Positions 52,011 to 60,739 of a stretch of 64,000 nt of DNA are shown piece after piece (position 1 is the first letter of the stretch; every line of letters starts with the position of its first letter). Made by a program: the position numbers and the translations under genes. The stretch is from a virus. The stretch lies in the IMG/VR virus record IMGVR_UViG_3300036715_001574, positions 1 through 64,000 of that record. One strand, given 5' to 3'. Below the pieces are notes generated by a model. The model was not told the DNA's origin. It did not search any database and saw nothing but the letters and a program-made list of their open reading frames with translations.

Positions 52011-52655
52011 ATGGACAGATTAACAGAAAAATTAGCATTATCAAAGGCAATTATGGATAAAGCGGATAGAATTAAAAATACAAATTCTATGAATGGTGGG
52101 CTACCACTAACATCATTACAGCAAATGAATTTACCTGAATCATTTAATGTTCCAACGGCAAAGTATAATATCCCTGAAGAATTTTTGCAGGAATCTAACA
52201 TATCACAACAACCTTACCTATCTCACATACCAAGAGAAAATACTACTCCAGTCGGAATTCCAACTGTAGACGCAATTAAAAATTCTAAATTACCTGACGA
52301 AATTAAAAGATTAATGATGGAGCATCCAATTGCTCAACCTCAACAACAATCTACCACAATTTCTAACGAAGTTATTGAAAGAGCAACAAGGTTAATGAAA
52401 CAAGATAATAGTGGATATATTCCTGAATCCGCAAAACAAACACAACAAATACAACAAACAGAAAAATCAACATCAACAAATGGAGTCGTTAATTATAAAT
52501 TAATACAAAAAATGATTAATGAAGCGATTAAAAATGCGTTTGCTGAAAATGGGTTAATAACTGAAAGTTCTGAAAAATCTAATGAAAATTTTAATTTTAA
52601 AGTTGGGAAACATATTTTTGAAGGTAAAATTACAAAAATTAAAAAAGTATCTTAA
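52011..52655 (+). CDS. Unknown virion-type protein with Gln-rich linker
   Basis: The 214-residue product is not recognised. It has an N-terminal helix, a Pro-rich region with PEEFLQESNIS, a Gln-rich patch (QPQQQSTTI, TQQIQQTEK), a helix LIQKMINEAIKNAFAENG and a C-terminal beta-rich end (FNFKVGKHIFEGKITKIKK). It is the last gene of the operon, with a terminator 13 bases after its stop. The C-terminal module may bind a partner; the rest looks flexible. Confidence 0.5.
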   Translation: MDRLTEKLALSKAIMDKADRIKNTNSMNGGLPLTSLQQMNLPESFNVPTAKYNIPEEFLQESNISQQPYLSHIPRENTTPVGIPTVDAIKNSKLPDEIKRLMMEHPIAQPQQQSTTISNEVIERATRLMKQDNSGYIPESAKQTQQIQQTEKSTSTNGVVNYKLIQKMINEAIKNAFAENGLITESSEKSNENFNFKVGKHIFEGKITKIKKVS

Positions 52656-52667
52656 CCAAGATATGTT

Positions 52668-52698
52668 AACCCTAAATTAAAAAGTTTAGGGTTTTTTT
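52668..52698 (+). terminator. Rho-independent terminator ending virion operon
   Basis: AACCCTAAA and TTTAGGGTT form a 9-bp stem with an 8-base loop, followed at once by seven Ts. It separates the 50032-52655 operon from the next promoter. Confidence 0.9.
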
Positions 52699-52748
52699 GT
52701 GCTCTAATATATACCACCCACACAACACTAATTTATATTTTTTAATAG

Positions 52749-52777
52749 TTGATAATATAAAAGAATATTGTTATAAT
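52749..52777 (+). promoter_or_regulatory. Sigma70-like promoter for second glycan operon
   Basis: TTGATA at 52749-52754 and TATAAT at 52772-52777 are spaced exactly 17 bases apart. They lie 40 bases before the glycosyltransferase gene at 52818 and just after a terminator. The form suggests host sigma use (early or middle), unlike the TATTTAT sites at virion genes. A Bacteroidota-type -7 motif (TAnnTTTG) is not seen. Confidence 0.55.
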
Positions 52778-52784
52778 TTATAAC
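52770..52784 (+). promoter_or_regulatory. Palindrome over the -10 box (possible operator)
   Basis: GTTATAA and TTATAAC form a perfect 7-bp inverted repeat with a 1-base centre, covering the TATAAT box. A repressor or activator site is possible. Confidence 0.35.
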
Positions 52785-52817
52785 AAACTAAATAGTCTTA
52801 AAAAGTTATTAAAAAAT

Positions 52818-54035
52818 ATGGAAAAAAAAATTAATGTTTTAGTTATCCCTAGCGATAAAACTGGTGTTGGAAAATTTCGTTCAATAGACCCTCATATTTT
52901 TTTACAAAATTTATATTCTGATGAATTTCATGTTGATATTATATTTGACCCACAGTATGATGATATGGTCTTTTGGTCTAAATATCAAATAGTGGTATTC
53001 CATAGAAGTATTGGTTCTGATTTTGAAAAAGCCCGTGAATTAATTCAAAAATTAAATTTATTAGGGATAATCACTGTTGCTGATATTGATGATTATTGGA
53101 TGCCAGGTAAAGAACACCCAATTCATGATATTATTAAATTTAATAAGATTAATGAAAAAATTGTCTCAAATCTTAAAGTCGCAACATATATTACAACAAC
53201 AACTGAAATATTTGCAACTGAAATTAGAAAATTTAATAAAAATGTTTTTGTTTTTCCAAACGCAATTAATCCAAATGAAACACAATTTAAAGAACCAACA
53301 TTAGAATCAGACCGATTAAGAATTGGTTGGTTAGGAGGCTCTTCTCATTTACATGACATTCAATTATTAGACCAATCTTTTAATAAGATTATTAATCTTA
53401 AAGATAAATTACAATTTGTTTTATGTGGTTTTGATACTAGAGGAACCGTAACGGAAATTAATAACCAAACAGGTGAACATAATAAAAGAGATATTTTGCC
53501 ACATGAGACTGTTTGGGCTCAGTACGAAAAAATATTTACTCAAAACCATGTATTGGTGTCGGAAGACTACAAAAAGTATTTATTAAACTATACTCAAGAG
53601 GTTTACCCAAATCAATATGACGAATCATATGTAAGAGTTTGGACTCAACCTGTAACATCTTACGCTAAAAATTATTCAAAATTTGATGTATCTTTATCAC
53701 CAATTAAAAATACAATGTTTAATAGAATGAAATCACAATTAAAAGTAATTGAAGCGGGATTTTATAAAAAAGCTCTTATTGCATCTGATTTAGGACCATA
53801 TACAATAGATTTAAAACATTGTTTAAATCACGGTAACTTTGTTGATGGAAACGCAATGTTAGTTGATGAAAATAGAAATCACTCTGATTGGGCGAAACAT
53901 ATTAAAAAATTAGTTGAGAACCCTAACATGGTAAAAGATATGGGGGAAAGATTATATGAAACTGTTAAAGACAAGTATGATTTAAATAACGTAACAAAAG
54001 ATAGAAGAGCCTTTTATTTATCAATAATTAAATAA
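52818..54035 (+). CDS. GT-B glycosyltransferase (GT4-like)
   Basis: The 405-residue protein has a GT-B layout: an N-terminal half with VADIDDYWMPG and a central NVFVFPNAINP that marks the domain boundary, then RIGWLGGSSHLHDIQLL at the start of the donor half. The last part has SQLKVIEAGFYKKALIASD, the GT4 E-x-x-x-x-x-x-x-(P/L)-(V/I)-(A/I) motif. It is the first gene of the plus-strand operon after the promoter at 52749. The donor is undecided. Confidence 0.8.
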   Translation: MEKKINVLVIPSDKTGVGKFRSIDPHIFLQNLYSDEFHVDIIFDPQYDDMVFWSKYQIVVFHRSIGSDFEKARELIQKLNLLGIITVADIDDYWMPGKEHPIHDIIKFNKINEKIVSNLKVATYITTTTEIFATEIRKFNKNVFVFPNAINPNETQFKEPTLESDRLRIGWLGGSSHLHDIQLLDQSFNKIINLKDKLQFVLCGFDTRGTVTEINNQTGEHNKRDILPHETVWAQYEKIFTQNHVLVSEDYKKYLLNYTQEVYPNQYDESYVRVWTQPVTSYAKNYSKFDVSLSPIKNTMFNRMKSQLKVIEAGFYKKALIASDLGPYTIDLKHCLNHGNFVDGNAMLVDENRNHSDWAKHIKKLVENPNMVKDMGERLYETVKDKYDLNNVTKDRRAFYLSIIK

Positions 54036-54041
54036 TATAAT

Positions 54042-54743
54042 ATGATTAACATACCATTAACCAAAATTTTATTTTTAGATATTGAAACTGTCGGAATACA
54101 ACCTGATTGGGATTCATTAGTTAAAAACAACGAATCCCTTTCATTTCAATTTGAACACTATTTTGATTGGTTTCAAAAAAGATTTCCTGAAGATGGGGCT
54201 AATGGAGTCTCTCAAATGTTTGTCAATCGTTCTGCCTTAGTTCCCGAATTTGCAAGAATTGTTTGTATTAGTGTTGCATTTGTAACTGAAAGTGGCGAAA
54301 TTAAAATGCAATCATTTAGTAATGCTGATGAGAAAAAAATGTTATTAGATGTTCAAAAACTTTTACATAGAGTTGGAGAACTAGGATTTTTTTTATGTGG
54401 ACATAATGTAAAGGGATTTGACATCCCTATGTTAGCAAAACGAATGATTATGAATGGAATTATGCCACCAAAAATTTTACCTGGTCACGACACTAAACCG
54501 TGGGAAATTAAAGCTTTAGACACAAAAGAAGTTTGGCAATACGGTGGATATGGTTCTATTGCGTCTCTTGAACTTATGTGTGTTTGTTTGGGTGTTGAGT
54601 CATCAAAAACAATGGAGATAACAGGGAATAAAGTACATGAAGCTTTTTGGATTAAAAAGGATATTGAGGGAATTGTAAAGTATTGTGAAAAGGATGTGTC
54701 CGTATTAATTGAAGTAATAAAAAAATTAATAGATTTAAAATAA
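54042..54743 (+). CDS. DEDD-type 3'-5' exonuclease
   Basis: The 233-residue protein has Exo I LFLDIETVG (Asp, Glu), Exo II GHNVKGFDIPML (Asp) and Exo III YCEKDVSVL (Tyr-x-x-x-Asp), the DEDDy set. Such stand-alone exonucleases, related to polymerase B exonuclease domains, occur in Bacteroidota and phages. It lies between glycosyltransferase and dUTPase genes and overlaps the dUTPase start by 1 base. A role in DNA repair or processing of replication ends is likely. Confidence 0.85.
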   Translation: MINIPLTKILFLDIETVGIQPDWDSLVKNNESLSFQFEHYFDWFQKRFPEDGANGVSQMFVNRSALVPEFARIVCISVAFVTESGEIKMQSFSNADEKKMLLDVQKLLHRVGELGFFLCGHNVKGFDIPMLAKRMIMNGIMPPKILPGHDTKPWEIKALDTKEVWQYGGYGSIASLELMCVCLGVESSKTMEITGNKVHEAFWIKKDIEGIVKYCEKDVSVLIEVIKKLIDLK

Positions 54744-55372
54744 TGAAAAATTTAAATAATATGGGATTTGACCCAAAAATTTATAATGACATTCTTGAAA
54801 AATTTGAAAAAATTAAATTTGACGCTGGAATAGAACCAGATGAAGAATCTCAAAAAGAACTTGAAGAACTTTTTGGAGTTGATTTAGAGGGTTTTGAAGA
54901 TTTAGATGATGAGTTTTTTAAAAATTCTCAGACACGAACTATTGAAGTTGAATTAATTCACAAAGATGCTGTTTTCCCAAAATATGCATACCTATCCGAT
55001 TCAGGATTTGATTTACACTCAACACAAGATTTAGAAATTAAACCATTTGGCAGAATTTTAGTCCCAACAGGGATTAAAGTTTCTTTTGAGAAAGGTTATG
55101 AACTTCAAATTAGACCTAAAAGCGGTTTAGCAATTAAACAAGGATTAACCGTTCTTAATACACCAGGAACTGTAGACCAAGGATATACAGGTGAAATACA
55201 AGTAATTGTGTTTAATACAAATAACCATTCCGTAATGATTTCAAAAGGAATGAAAGTTGGACAAGCAGTTCTATGTCCTGTCATAAATGGGGAATATGTT
55301 AGATTTGAAAAAGTTGACCAACTTGATGAAAAAGATAGAGGTGATAATGGATTTGGAAGTACGGGAATTTAA
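54743..55372 (+). CDS. dut: dUTP diphosphatase with N-terminal extension
   Basis: The C-terminal 150 residues contain the five dUTPase motifs: SDSGFDLHS (1), RPKSGLAIK (2), NTPGTVDQGYTGEI (3), KGMKVGQAVL (4) and DRGDNGFGSTG (5). The enzyme hydrolyses dUTP to dUMP and keeps uracil out of DNA. The first 60 or so residues are an acidic extension (PDEEESQKELEELFGVDLEG) absent from usual dUTPases; it may bind a partner. The gene is coupled to the exonuclease by a TAATG overlap. Confidence 0.95.
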   Translation: MKNLNNMGFDPKIYNDILEKFEKIKFDAGIEPDEESQKELEELFGVDLEGFEDLDDEFFKNSQTRTIEVELIHKDAVFPKYAYLSDSGFDLHSTQDLEIKPFGRILVPTGIKVSFEKGYELQIRPKSGLAIKQGLTVLNTPGTVDQGYTGEIQVIVFNTNNHSVMISKGMKVGQAVLCPVINGEYVRFEKVDQLDEKDRGDNGFGSTGI

Positions 55373-55382
55373 ATATTAAATA

Positions 55383-57011
55383 ATGATTACAGTAGGATAT
55401 TCAACAAGAGAACATAACCCCCAATTTATCGAGTACTTAAAAAAAAGTTCGGGGTTTAAAAAAATAGAAGTTATTGAAAAGATTAATAACGGAGAGAAAT
55501 CATTATCTCAAATTTATAATGAAATTCTTGAGGAATCAAAAACTGACATAGTAGTTCTTTGTCATGATGACATTTACTTTGATACATCAAGTTGGTTCCA
55601 CAAAATTAAAACTCATTTTGAAAAAACTGATTACGGTATCTTAGGTGTTGCGGGTACTACCAACATGCCAGAAACAGGTAGATGGTGGGATTCAAGAAAC
55701 ACCATGATTGGCATTGTTAACCATGAGAGTGAAGGAAAAAAATGGACATCAAAATACTCTGATGATTTAGGTAAATCAATTAAACCGACTGTTATTGTTG
55801 ATGGTGTGTTTATTGCGTTAAGTAAATCAAAAATTAAACATACTTTTGACGAGGAGTTTGAAGGGTTCCATTTTTATGACATTGCATTTTGTTATAGGAA
55901 TTACATAGAAAATGTTAAGGTTGGTGTTATCACAAACGTTAGAATCACTCACAAGTCAATTGGTCAGACCAATCAACAATGGGAAGATAATAGAGAATTT
56001 TTTGTTAAAAAATATGGGGAGAACTTACCATCAAAAATTCCGTTTGATGTTAATAAACGATTAAAGGTTTTATTGTCTTGTATCTCTTTTAGAAACTTTA
56101 CAGGTTCTGAGTTATATGTTTTTGAATTAGCGAAAAGTTTAATCAAATTAAACTGTAGTGTTACGGTTCTTTCACAAATTGGTGGACCTGTGACTGACAT
56201 GGCAAAAAAACTTGGAATTAAATGTGTGTCATTTGAAAACGCTCCAGGTTTCAAACTTGGTGATGGACAATGGGGAACGAATACACCTGAAGGGTTCAAA
56301 CCATCAACACCAAACGCGTTATATAGAGTTTCTGAAGTTGATTATGATATTGTTCATTTCCAACACAAGCCTGTTGCGGAAAGAATTTTAAATATGTATC
56401 CTGAATTACCTAAGATTTGTGCGATTCACTCTGAGGTTATTTCATTAGAAGACCCTGTTGTTGACCCAACAATTAAAAAATATGTCGCAATTCGTCCTGA
56501 AATTAAGGAACACATGATGAACAATTTTGAAATACCTGAAGAAATGATTGAAGTTATTTATAATCCTGTTGATAATGAAAAATTTAAATCTTTGAATACA
56601 ACTGAAAAAGATTATGTTTTATTTGTTGGTACTATAGATTATTTGAGAAAAGAAACCATTTTAGATTTAATCGAATACACAAGAGAGATTGGAAAAGAAC
56701 TTTGGTTGGTTGGTGATAATAATGGAAATTATTTAGAAAATGTATTACTTGAACAACATGTTAAGTATTTTCCGGCAACATGGAACATAGAAAAATTTAT
56801 TTTAGATGCGTATGAAACCGCAGGAATTCAATTAGGTAGAACAACCATCGAAAGTTGGATGTGTGGTAAATCAAGTTGGATTTATAAAGTAGACTCTGGC
56901 GGATTTATTTTATCTAAAGAAAAACATGAACCACCAACAGACATTGAAAAGTATTATTCCATGAATGTTGCACAACAAATAAAAGAACAATACCTCAAAA
57001 TTTTATCATAA
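55383..57011 (+). CDS. Bifunctional GT2 + GT4 glycosyltransferase
   Basis: The 542-residue protein joins two transferases. Residues 1 to about 215 form a GT-A unit with NNGEKSLSQIYNEILEES, VVLCHDDIYFD (the DD site) and TVIVDGVFIALSKSKI. From about 220 a GT-B unit starts with RLKVLLSCISFRNFTGSELY, has VSQIGGPVTDMAKKLG-like and AIHSEVISL marks, YNPVDNEKFKSL at the domain boundary and LGRTTIESWMCGKSS in the donor part. The two may add consecutive sugars. It ends with the next ATG directly abutting its stop. Confidence 0.8.
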   Translation: MITVGYSTREHNPQFIEYLKKSSGFKKIEVIEKINNGEKSLSQIYNEILEESKTDIVVLCHDDIYFDTSSWFHKIKTHFEKTDYGILGVAGTTNMPETGRWWDSRNTMIGIVNHESEGKKWTSKYSDDLGKSIKPTVIVDGVFIALSKSKIKHTFDEEFEGFHFYDIAFCYRNYIENVKVGVITNVRITHKSIGQTNQQWEDNREFFVKKYGENLPSKIPFDVNKRLKVLLSCISFRNFTGSELYVFELAKSLIKLNCSVTVLSQIGGPVTDMAKKLGIKCVSFENAPGFKLGDGQWGTNTPEGFKPSTPNALYRVSEVDYDIVHFQHKPVAERILNMYPELPKICAIHSEVISLEDPVVDPTIKKYVAIRPEIKEHMMNNFEIPEEMIEVIYNPVDNEKFKSLNTTEKDYVLFVGTIDYLRKETILDLIEYTREIGKELWLVGDNNGNYLENVLLEQHVKYFPATWNIEKFILDAYETAGIQLGRTTIESWMCGKSSWIYKVDSGGFILSKEKHEPPTDIEKYYSMNVAQQIKEQYLKILS

Positions 57012-58172
57012 ATGAAATTAGGTTTAATTAGTGTTAATGAAATTGGTTTGTCTTTTGGGTTGTTATGCGAAAAAAAAGGTCATGAAGTTTTAGTTTCAAA
57101 TAGTAATGATGATTATGTTTTTAATCTTAATCAAAATATATGTATTACAAATGAACCATTAATCCAATCTATGTTATTTGATACCACTAAATTTAGTGCA
57201 ACAACAAGTAATGCAGAGGTAATTAAAAATTCCGACATTATTTTTATTTTTTCTCCAACCCCATCTAATATTGATGGTAATTATGACACAACAAAAGTTT
57301 TTGATGTTGTTTCAGAATTTTATAGTTTATCTTCTCAGAACTTTTCTCTTTATAATAAAAAAGTGGTAATATGTTCCACAACAAATCCTGGTGAAGTATC
57401 ACAAATTCAAGAAAGATTAAACATGTTTAATATCCAAGTCGCATATAATCCATTTTTTACAAATGATGGTGAGATTGTAAAAGATATTGAAAATCATGAA
57501 ATGGTCTTAATTGGCGGAGAATATCAAGAACTAATAAATGATTTAATTAGTTTACACACTGAACTTAAAAAAGTTCTTGTTAATGTTTATACAATGTCAT
57601 CAAAGGCTGCCGAATTAACAAAAATTAGTATTAATTCATTTTTATCGGTAAAAATTAGTTATGCCAACATGTTAGGTGAAATTATAACTAAATCAGGAGT
57701 TGAGGATGAGGTTGATATGGTATTAACCGCAATTGGTGGTGATTCAGGAATTGGACAAAAACATATGAAATATGGTTTTGGGTATGGGGGTCCAACAATT
57801 AATGGAGATAATAAATCGTTAAAACATTTTGCTAATAGTATTGATGCAAATACCGAATTAATTGCAAGTGTTGATACATTTAACAAATCACACATTTATT
57901 TTTTAAAAGAATATTATATTCAAAAAAATCCAAATAAAGAAGTACCATTTATTATGAACCACATAACGTATAAGAAAGGTACTAATGTAATTGAGGAGTC
58001 ACAGCAATTTCAATTATGCGTTGATTTATTAAATGAAGGATATACATTAAACGTTATTGAAATACCTGAAGTTGCAGAAAAATTAACATCATTAAGTGAG
58101 TCGTATGATGGTCGATTAAAGTTTTTTCCAATAGGTACAAAACCAGAAGGATACGAAATTAAATTAAATTAA
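57012..58172 (+). CDS. UDP-sugar dehydrogenase-like protein lacking catalytic Cys
   Basis: The 386-residue protein follows the UDP-glucose/GDP-mannose dehydrogenase layout: an N-terminal Rossmann part, IFIFSPTPS, and AAELTKISINSFLSVKISYA with the conserved Lys of the family. The next conserved block (G-x-G-x-GG-x-C-x-x-K-D) here reads GFGYGGPTINGDNKSL, where the catalytic Cys is missing and Pro-Thr replaces it. The glycine-rich N-terminal GxGxxG motif is also weak (LGLISVNEIGLSF). The enzyme is therefore probably not a normal 6-dehydrogenase. It could bind a nucleotide sugar or act as an epimerase or scaffold. Confidence 0.7.
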   Translation: MKLGLISVNEIGLSFGLLCEKKGHEVLVSNSNDDYVFNLNQNICITNEPLIQSMLFDTTKFSATTSNAEVIKNSDIIFIFSPTPSNIDGNYDTTKVFDVVSEFYSLSSQNFSLYNKKVVICSTTNPGEVSQIQERLNMFNIQVAYNPFFTNDGEIVKDIENHEMVLIGGEYQELINDLISLHTELKKVLVNVYTMSSKAAELTKISINSFLSVKISYANMLGEIITKSGVEDEVDMVLTAIGGDSGIGQKHMKYGFGYGGPTINGDNKSLKHFANSIDANTELIASVDTFNKSHIYFLKEYYIQKNPNKEVPFIMNHITYKKGTNVIEESQQFQLCVDLLNEGYTLNVIEIPEVAEKLTSLSESYDGRLKFFPIGTKPEGYEIKLN

Positions 58173-58173
58173 C

Positions 58174-58323
58174 ATGGAAATAAGAGTATTAGTAATCAAC
58201 CTAAATAACAAAGATTATACAAAGAATTGTATTAACTCATTAATTAATCAAAAGTGTAAAAATTTTATGATGACTAGAATAATTGGAAATAACCCCCTTA
58301 AAAAACACCATATTAATTTATAA
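58174..58323 (+). pseudogene. Truncated GT2 N-terminus
   Basis: The 49-codon frame encodes VLVINLNNKDYTKNCINSL with NQKCKNF, the first strand and helix of a GT2 glycosyltransferase. It then ends in unrelated residues and a stop that overlaps the next start (TAATG). The rest of the enzyme is missing. It could still be translated as a peptide. Confidence 0.75.
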
Positions 58324-58988
58324 TGAAACTACTAATTAAATTTCCCACAAGAAACCGAAAAAATAAATTTTTTAAAGTTCTTAGAGAATATCAAAATCTG
58401 TGTGAAGATTTAAATAATACTTATTTCTTAATCACGTTAGATAATGACGATGAAAGCATGAATCCATCAGATGTTGAAGATATTTTTAAAACTTTTAAAA
58501 ATGTTAAAGTAATTTATGGAACTAGTAATTCTAAAATACATGCCGTTAATAGAGATATTGAATTAGTTAATGATTGGGATATTGTATTACTAGCGTCTGA
58601 TGATATGACTCCAAAAGTTAAAGGATATGACAATATAATTCGTAATAAAATGAAAGAATTTTATTCTGATACGGACGGAATTTTATGGTTCAATGACGGG
58701 TTCCAAGGAGAAAAATTAAATACGCTTTGTATATTAGGTAAAAAATACTACAAAAGATTTAATTACATATACCATCCGGATTATAAGTCCTGTTGGTCAG
58801 ATAATGAATTTATGGAAGTTGGTAAAATTTTAAAAAAACAAACTTATATTGATTTTGTAATAATTAAACACGAACACCCTGATTGGGGGTATGGAAATAG
58901 AGACCAAATACATACAAATAATATTAATGATTATCAGTACGACCTTGGGGTTTACAATAGACGTAAAGAAATTAATTTTGAATTATGA
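58323..58988 (+). CDS. GT-A glycosyltransferase-like protein
   Basis: The 221-residue protein begins LLIKFPTRNRKNKFFKVLRE, has LITLDNDDESM, SNSKIHAVNRDIELV and VLLASDDMTPKVKGY (the SDD site). The later HPDWGYGNRDQ is a likely active-site loop. It is typical of small GT-A proteins in glycan loci. Its end overlaps the next start by 4 bases (ATGA). The acceptor is not known. Confidence 0.75.
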   Translation: MKLLIKFPTRNRKNKFFKVLREYQNLCEDLNNTYFLITLDNDDESMNPSDVEDIFKTFKNVKVIYGTSNSKIHAVNRDIELVNDWDIVLLASDDMTPKVKGYDNIIRNKMKEFYSDTDGILWFNDGFQGEKLNTLCILGKKYYKRFNYIYHPDYKSCWSDNEFMEVGKILKKQTYIDFVIIKHEHPDWGYGNRDQIHTNNINDYQYDLGVYNRRKEINFEL

Positions 58989-59638
58989 AAAAAGTAATTA
59001 GTTTTTCATTATGGGGGTCTAACCCAAAATACACAATAGGGGCAATACGAAACGCTGAATTAACCCCTATTATTTATCCGGGTTGGGTGTCAAGATTTTA
59101 TTGTGGTTTATCGGTACCTATTGACATTATTAATACGTTAAAATCATTACCTTATACCGAGGTCATTATAATGGATGTTGATGGTGATTGGACCGGAATG
59201 TTTTGGAGATTCTACGCATGTGAAGATTCTGACGTTATGTTGTCTAGAGATACCGATAGTAGAATAAGTGTTAGAGAGAGATTATCGGTGGACGAATGGT
59301 TAGATTCCGATAAAGATTTTCACATTATGAGAGACCATCCATACCATAATACCGAAATTTTAGGTGGTATGTGGGGTTGTCGAAATGGTATTCTTAAAAA
59401 TATTGTAGATTTGATTAAAAATTATAATAAAGGTGATTTTTGGCAAGTAGACCAAAATTTTTTAAGAGAACAAATTTACCCTATTGTGGTTAATACCTCA
59501 TTTGTCCATGACTCATACCATAACATTAATTCATGGTCTAAAAATTTCTCAATTGAAAGAATTGACCAAGAATTTGTTGGTGATGTTTTTGATGAGCACA
59601 ATCAACGACATTCTCAATATTATAAATTAATATCATGA
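58985..59638 (+). CDS. Glycosyltransferase (RDxDSR family), paralogue of 31921-32631
   Basis: The 217-residue protein has SRDTDSRISVRERLSVDEW, FHIMRDHPYHNTEILGGMWG and SFVHDSYHNINSWSKNFSIE, in the same order as the 31921-32631 product. The DTD in the first is the likely metal site. The paralogues sit in the two separate glycan operons, on opposite strands, which suggests the two regions exchanged or shared ancestry. The CAZy family is undecided. Confidence 0.7.
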   Translation: MKKVISFSLWGSNPKYTIGAIRNAELTPIIYPGWVSRFYCGLSVPIDIINTLKSLPYTEVIIMDVDGDWTGMFWRFYACEDSDVMLSRDTDSRISVRERLSVDEWLDSDKDFHIMRDHPYHNTEILGGMWGCRNGILKNIVDLIKNYNKGDFWQVDQNFLREQIYPIVVNTSFVHDSYHNINSWSKNFSIERIDQEFVGDVFDEHNQRHSQYYKLIS

Positions 59639-59787
59639 AAACAAAATATGATGTTACAGTTTTAATTTGTGTACATAGTGGTGACTAACTATGACCATGA
59701 TTCTTTGTTGGTTAAATCTTTAAAGTCATTAGAAAATCAAACATATAAAAATTTTAGTTCACATTGGTTCTTAATAACCTATATTTA
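59635..59787 (+). pseudogene. Frameshifted GT2 remnant
   Basis: An ATG at 59635 opens KYDVTVLICVHSGD and stops at once. A second frame continues with YDHDSLLVKSLKSLENQTYK, so the two together match the GT2 start (V-x-x-x-x-x-x-S-x-x-x-x-x-L-x-x-SL-x-S-x-x-x-Q-(T/D)-Y-x-x-(F/W)). The reading frame is broken by an indel and the C-terminal part is lost. Confidence 0.8.
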
Positions 59788-59806
59788 AAAATAAATTAAA
59801 CACATT

Positions 59807-60730
59807 ATGTCAATATTAGTAACAGGTTCAGATGGTTTAGTGGGTTCGTCGTTAAAAAAACTTTTAGGTGATGGTCACGTATATCATACTCGTAAAGACG
59901 CTGAATTAACCAATAAAGAACAAACATTAGATTATATTAATTATCACGTAAAACACAGTGGTGTTGACACAATAATTAATTGTGCCGCAAAGGTTGGTGG
60001 GGTACAGGCCAACATGAAAAATAATAAAAAATTTTTTATTGATAACTTTGTTTTAAATAATAATGTTATTGAAGCGTCATTTAGAAATGAAATACCAAAC
60101 TTTGTTAATATTTTATCAACGTGTATTTTTCCCGATAAAAATATTACGTATCCTCTAACTGCAAATCAAATCAATTTGGGTCCACCACATTTTTCAAACC
60201 ATGGATATGCATATGCAAAAAGATTGGCAGGTTATGAAATGAACATAGTTAAACAAGTGTTAAATTCAAATTGGGTTTCAGTTGTACCAACAAATGTTTA
60301 TGGACCATCAGACAATTTTCATTTAGAAGATGGTCATATGATTCCCTCATTGATTCATAGAGCATTTTTGGCAAATAAAAATAAAGAAAAAATGGTTATT
60401 TGGGGTGATGGTTCTCCATTAAGACAAGTAATTTATTCTGAAGATTTGGCAAAATTAATTATTTGGTCATTAGATAATTGGAAAAATGATGAACCGTTTA
60501 TGGCAGTAAACCCAAATGAAATAACAATTTTAGAAGTTGCAAAAGAAATTTGTAATAATTTTAATATATCTGAAGATGATTTAATTTTTGACGAATCAAA
60601 ACCAAAAGGTCAGCATAGAAAACCTGCAGTTTCAGACGCACCATTAGAATTTAAATTTACGCCACTTTCCAAAGGAATTAAAAAATCGGTTAAGTGGTTT
60701 TTAAAAAATTACCCTAATATAAGAAAATAA
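59807..60730 (+). CDS. fcl: GDP-L-fucose synthase
   Basis: The 307-residue protein is an extended SDR: ILVTGSDGLVGSSLKKLL for NADP binding, INCAAKVGGVQANM (GG-x-x-x-N), ILSTCIFPDKN (Ser and Cys of the active site) and HGYAYAKRLAGYEMN (Y-x-x-x-K). The AAKVGGVQAN and STCIFP marks are specific for GDP-4-keto-6-deoxy-mannose epimerase-reductase (Fcl/WcaG). It makes GDP-L-fucose from the product of the adjacent Gmd. The two genes are separated by 9 bases. Confidence 0.92.
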   Translation: MSILVTGSDGLVGSSLKKLLGDGHVYHTRKDAELTNKEQTLDYINYHVKHSGVDTIINCAAKVGGVQANMKNNKKFFIDNFVLNNNVIEASFRNEIPNFVNILSTCIFPDKNITYPLTANQINLGPPHFSNHGYAYAKRLAGYEMNIVKQVLNSNWVSVVPTNVYGPSDNFHLEDGHMIPSLIHRAFLANKNKEKMVIWGDGSPLRQVIYSEDLAKLIIWSLDNWKNDEPFMAVNPNEITILEVAKEICNNFNISEDDLIFDESKPKGQHRKPAVSDAPLEFKFTPLSKGIKKSVKWFLKNYPNIRK

Positions 60731-60739
60731 TTAGTATAT

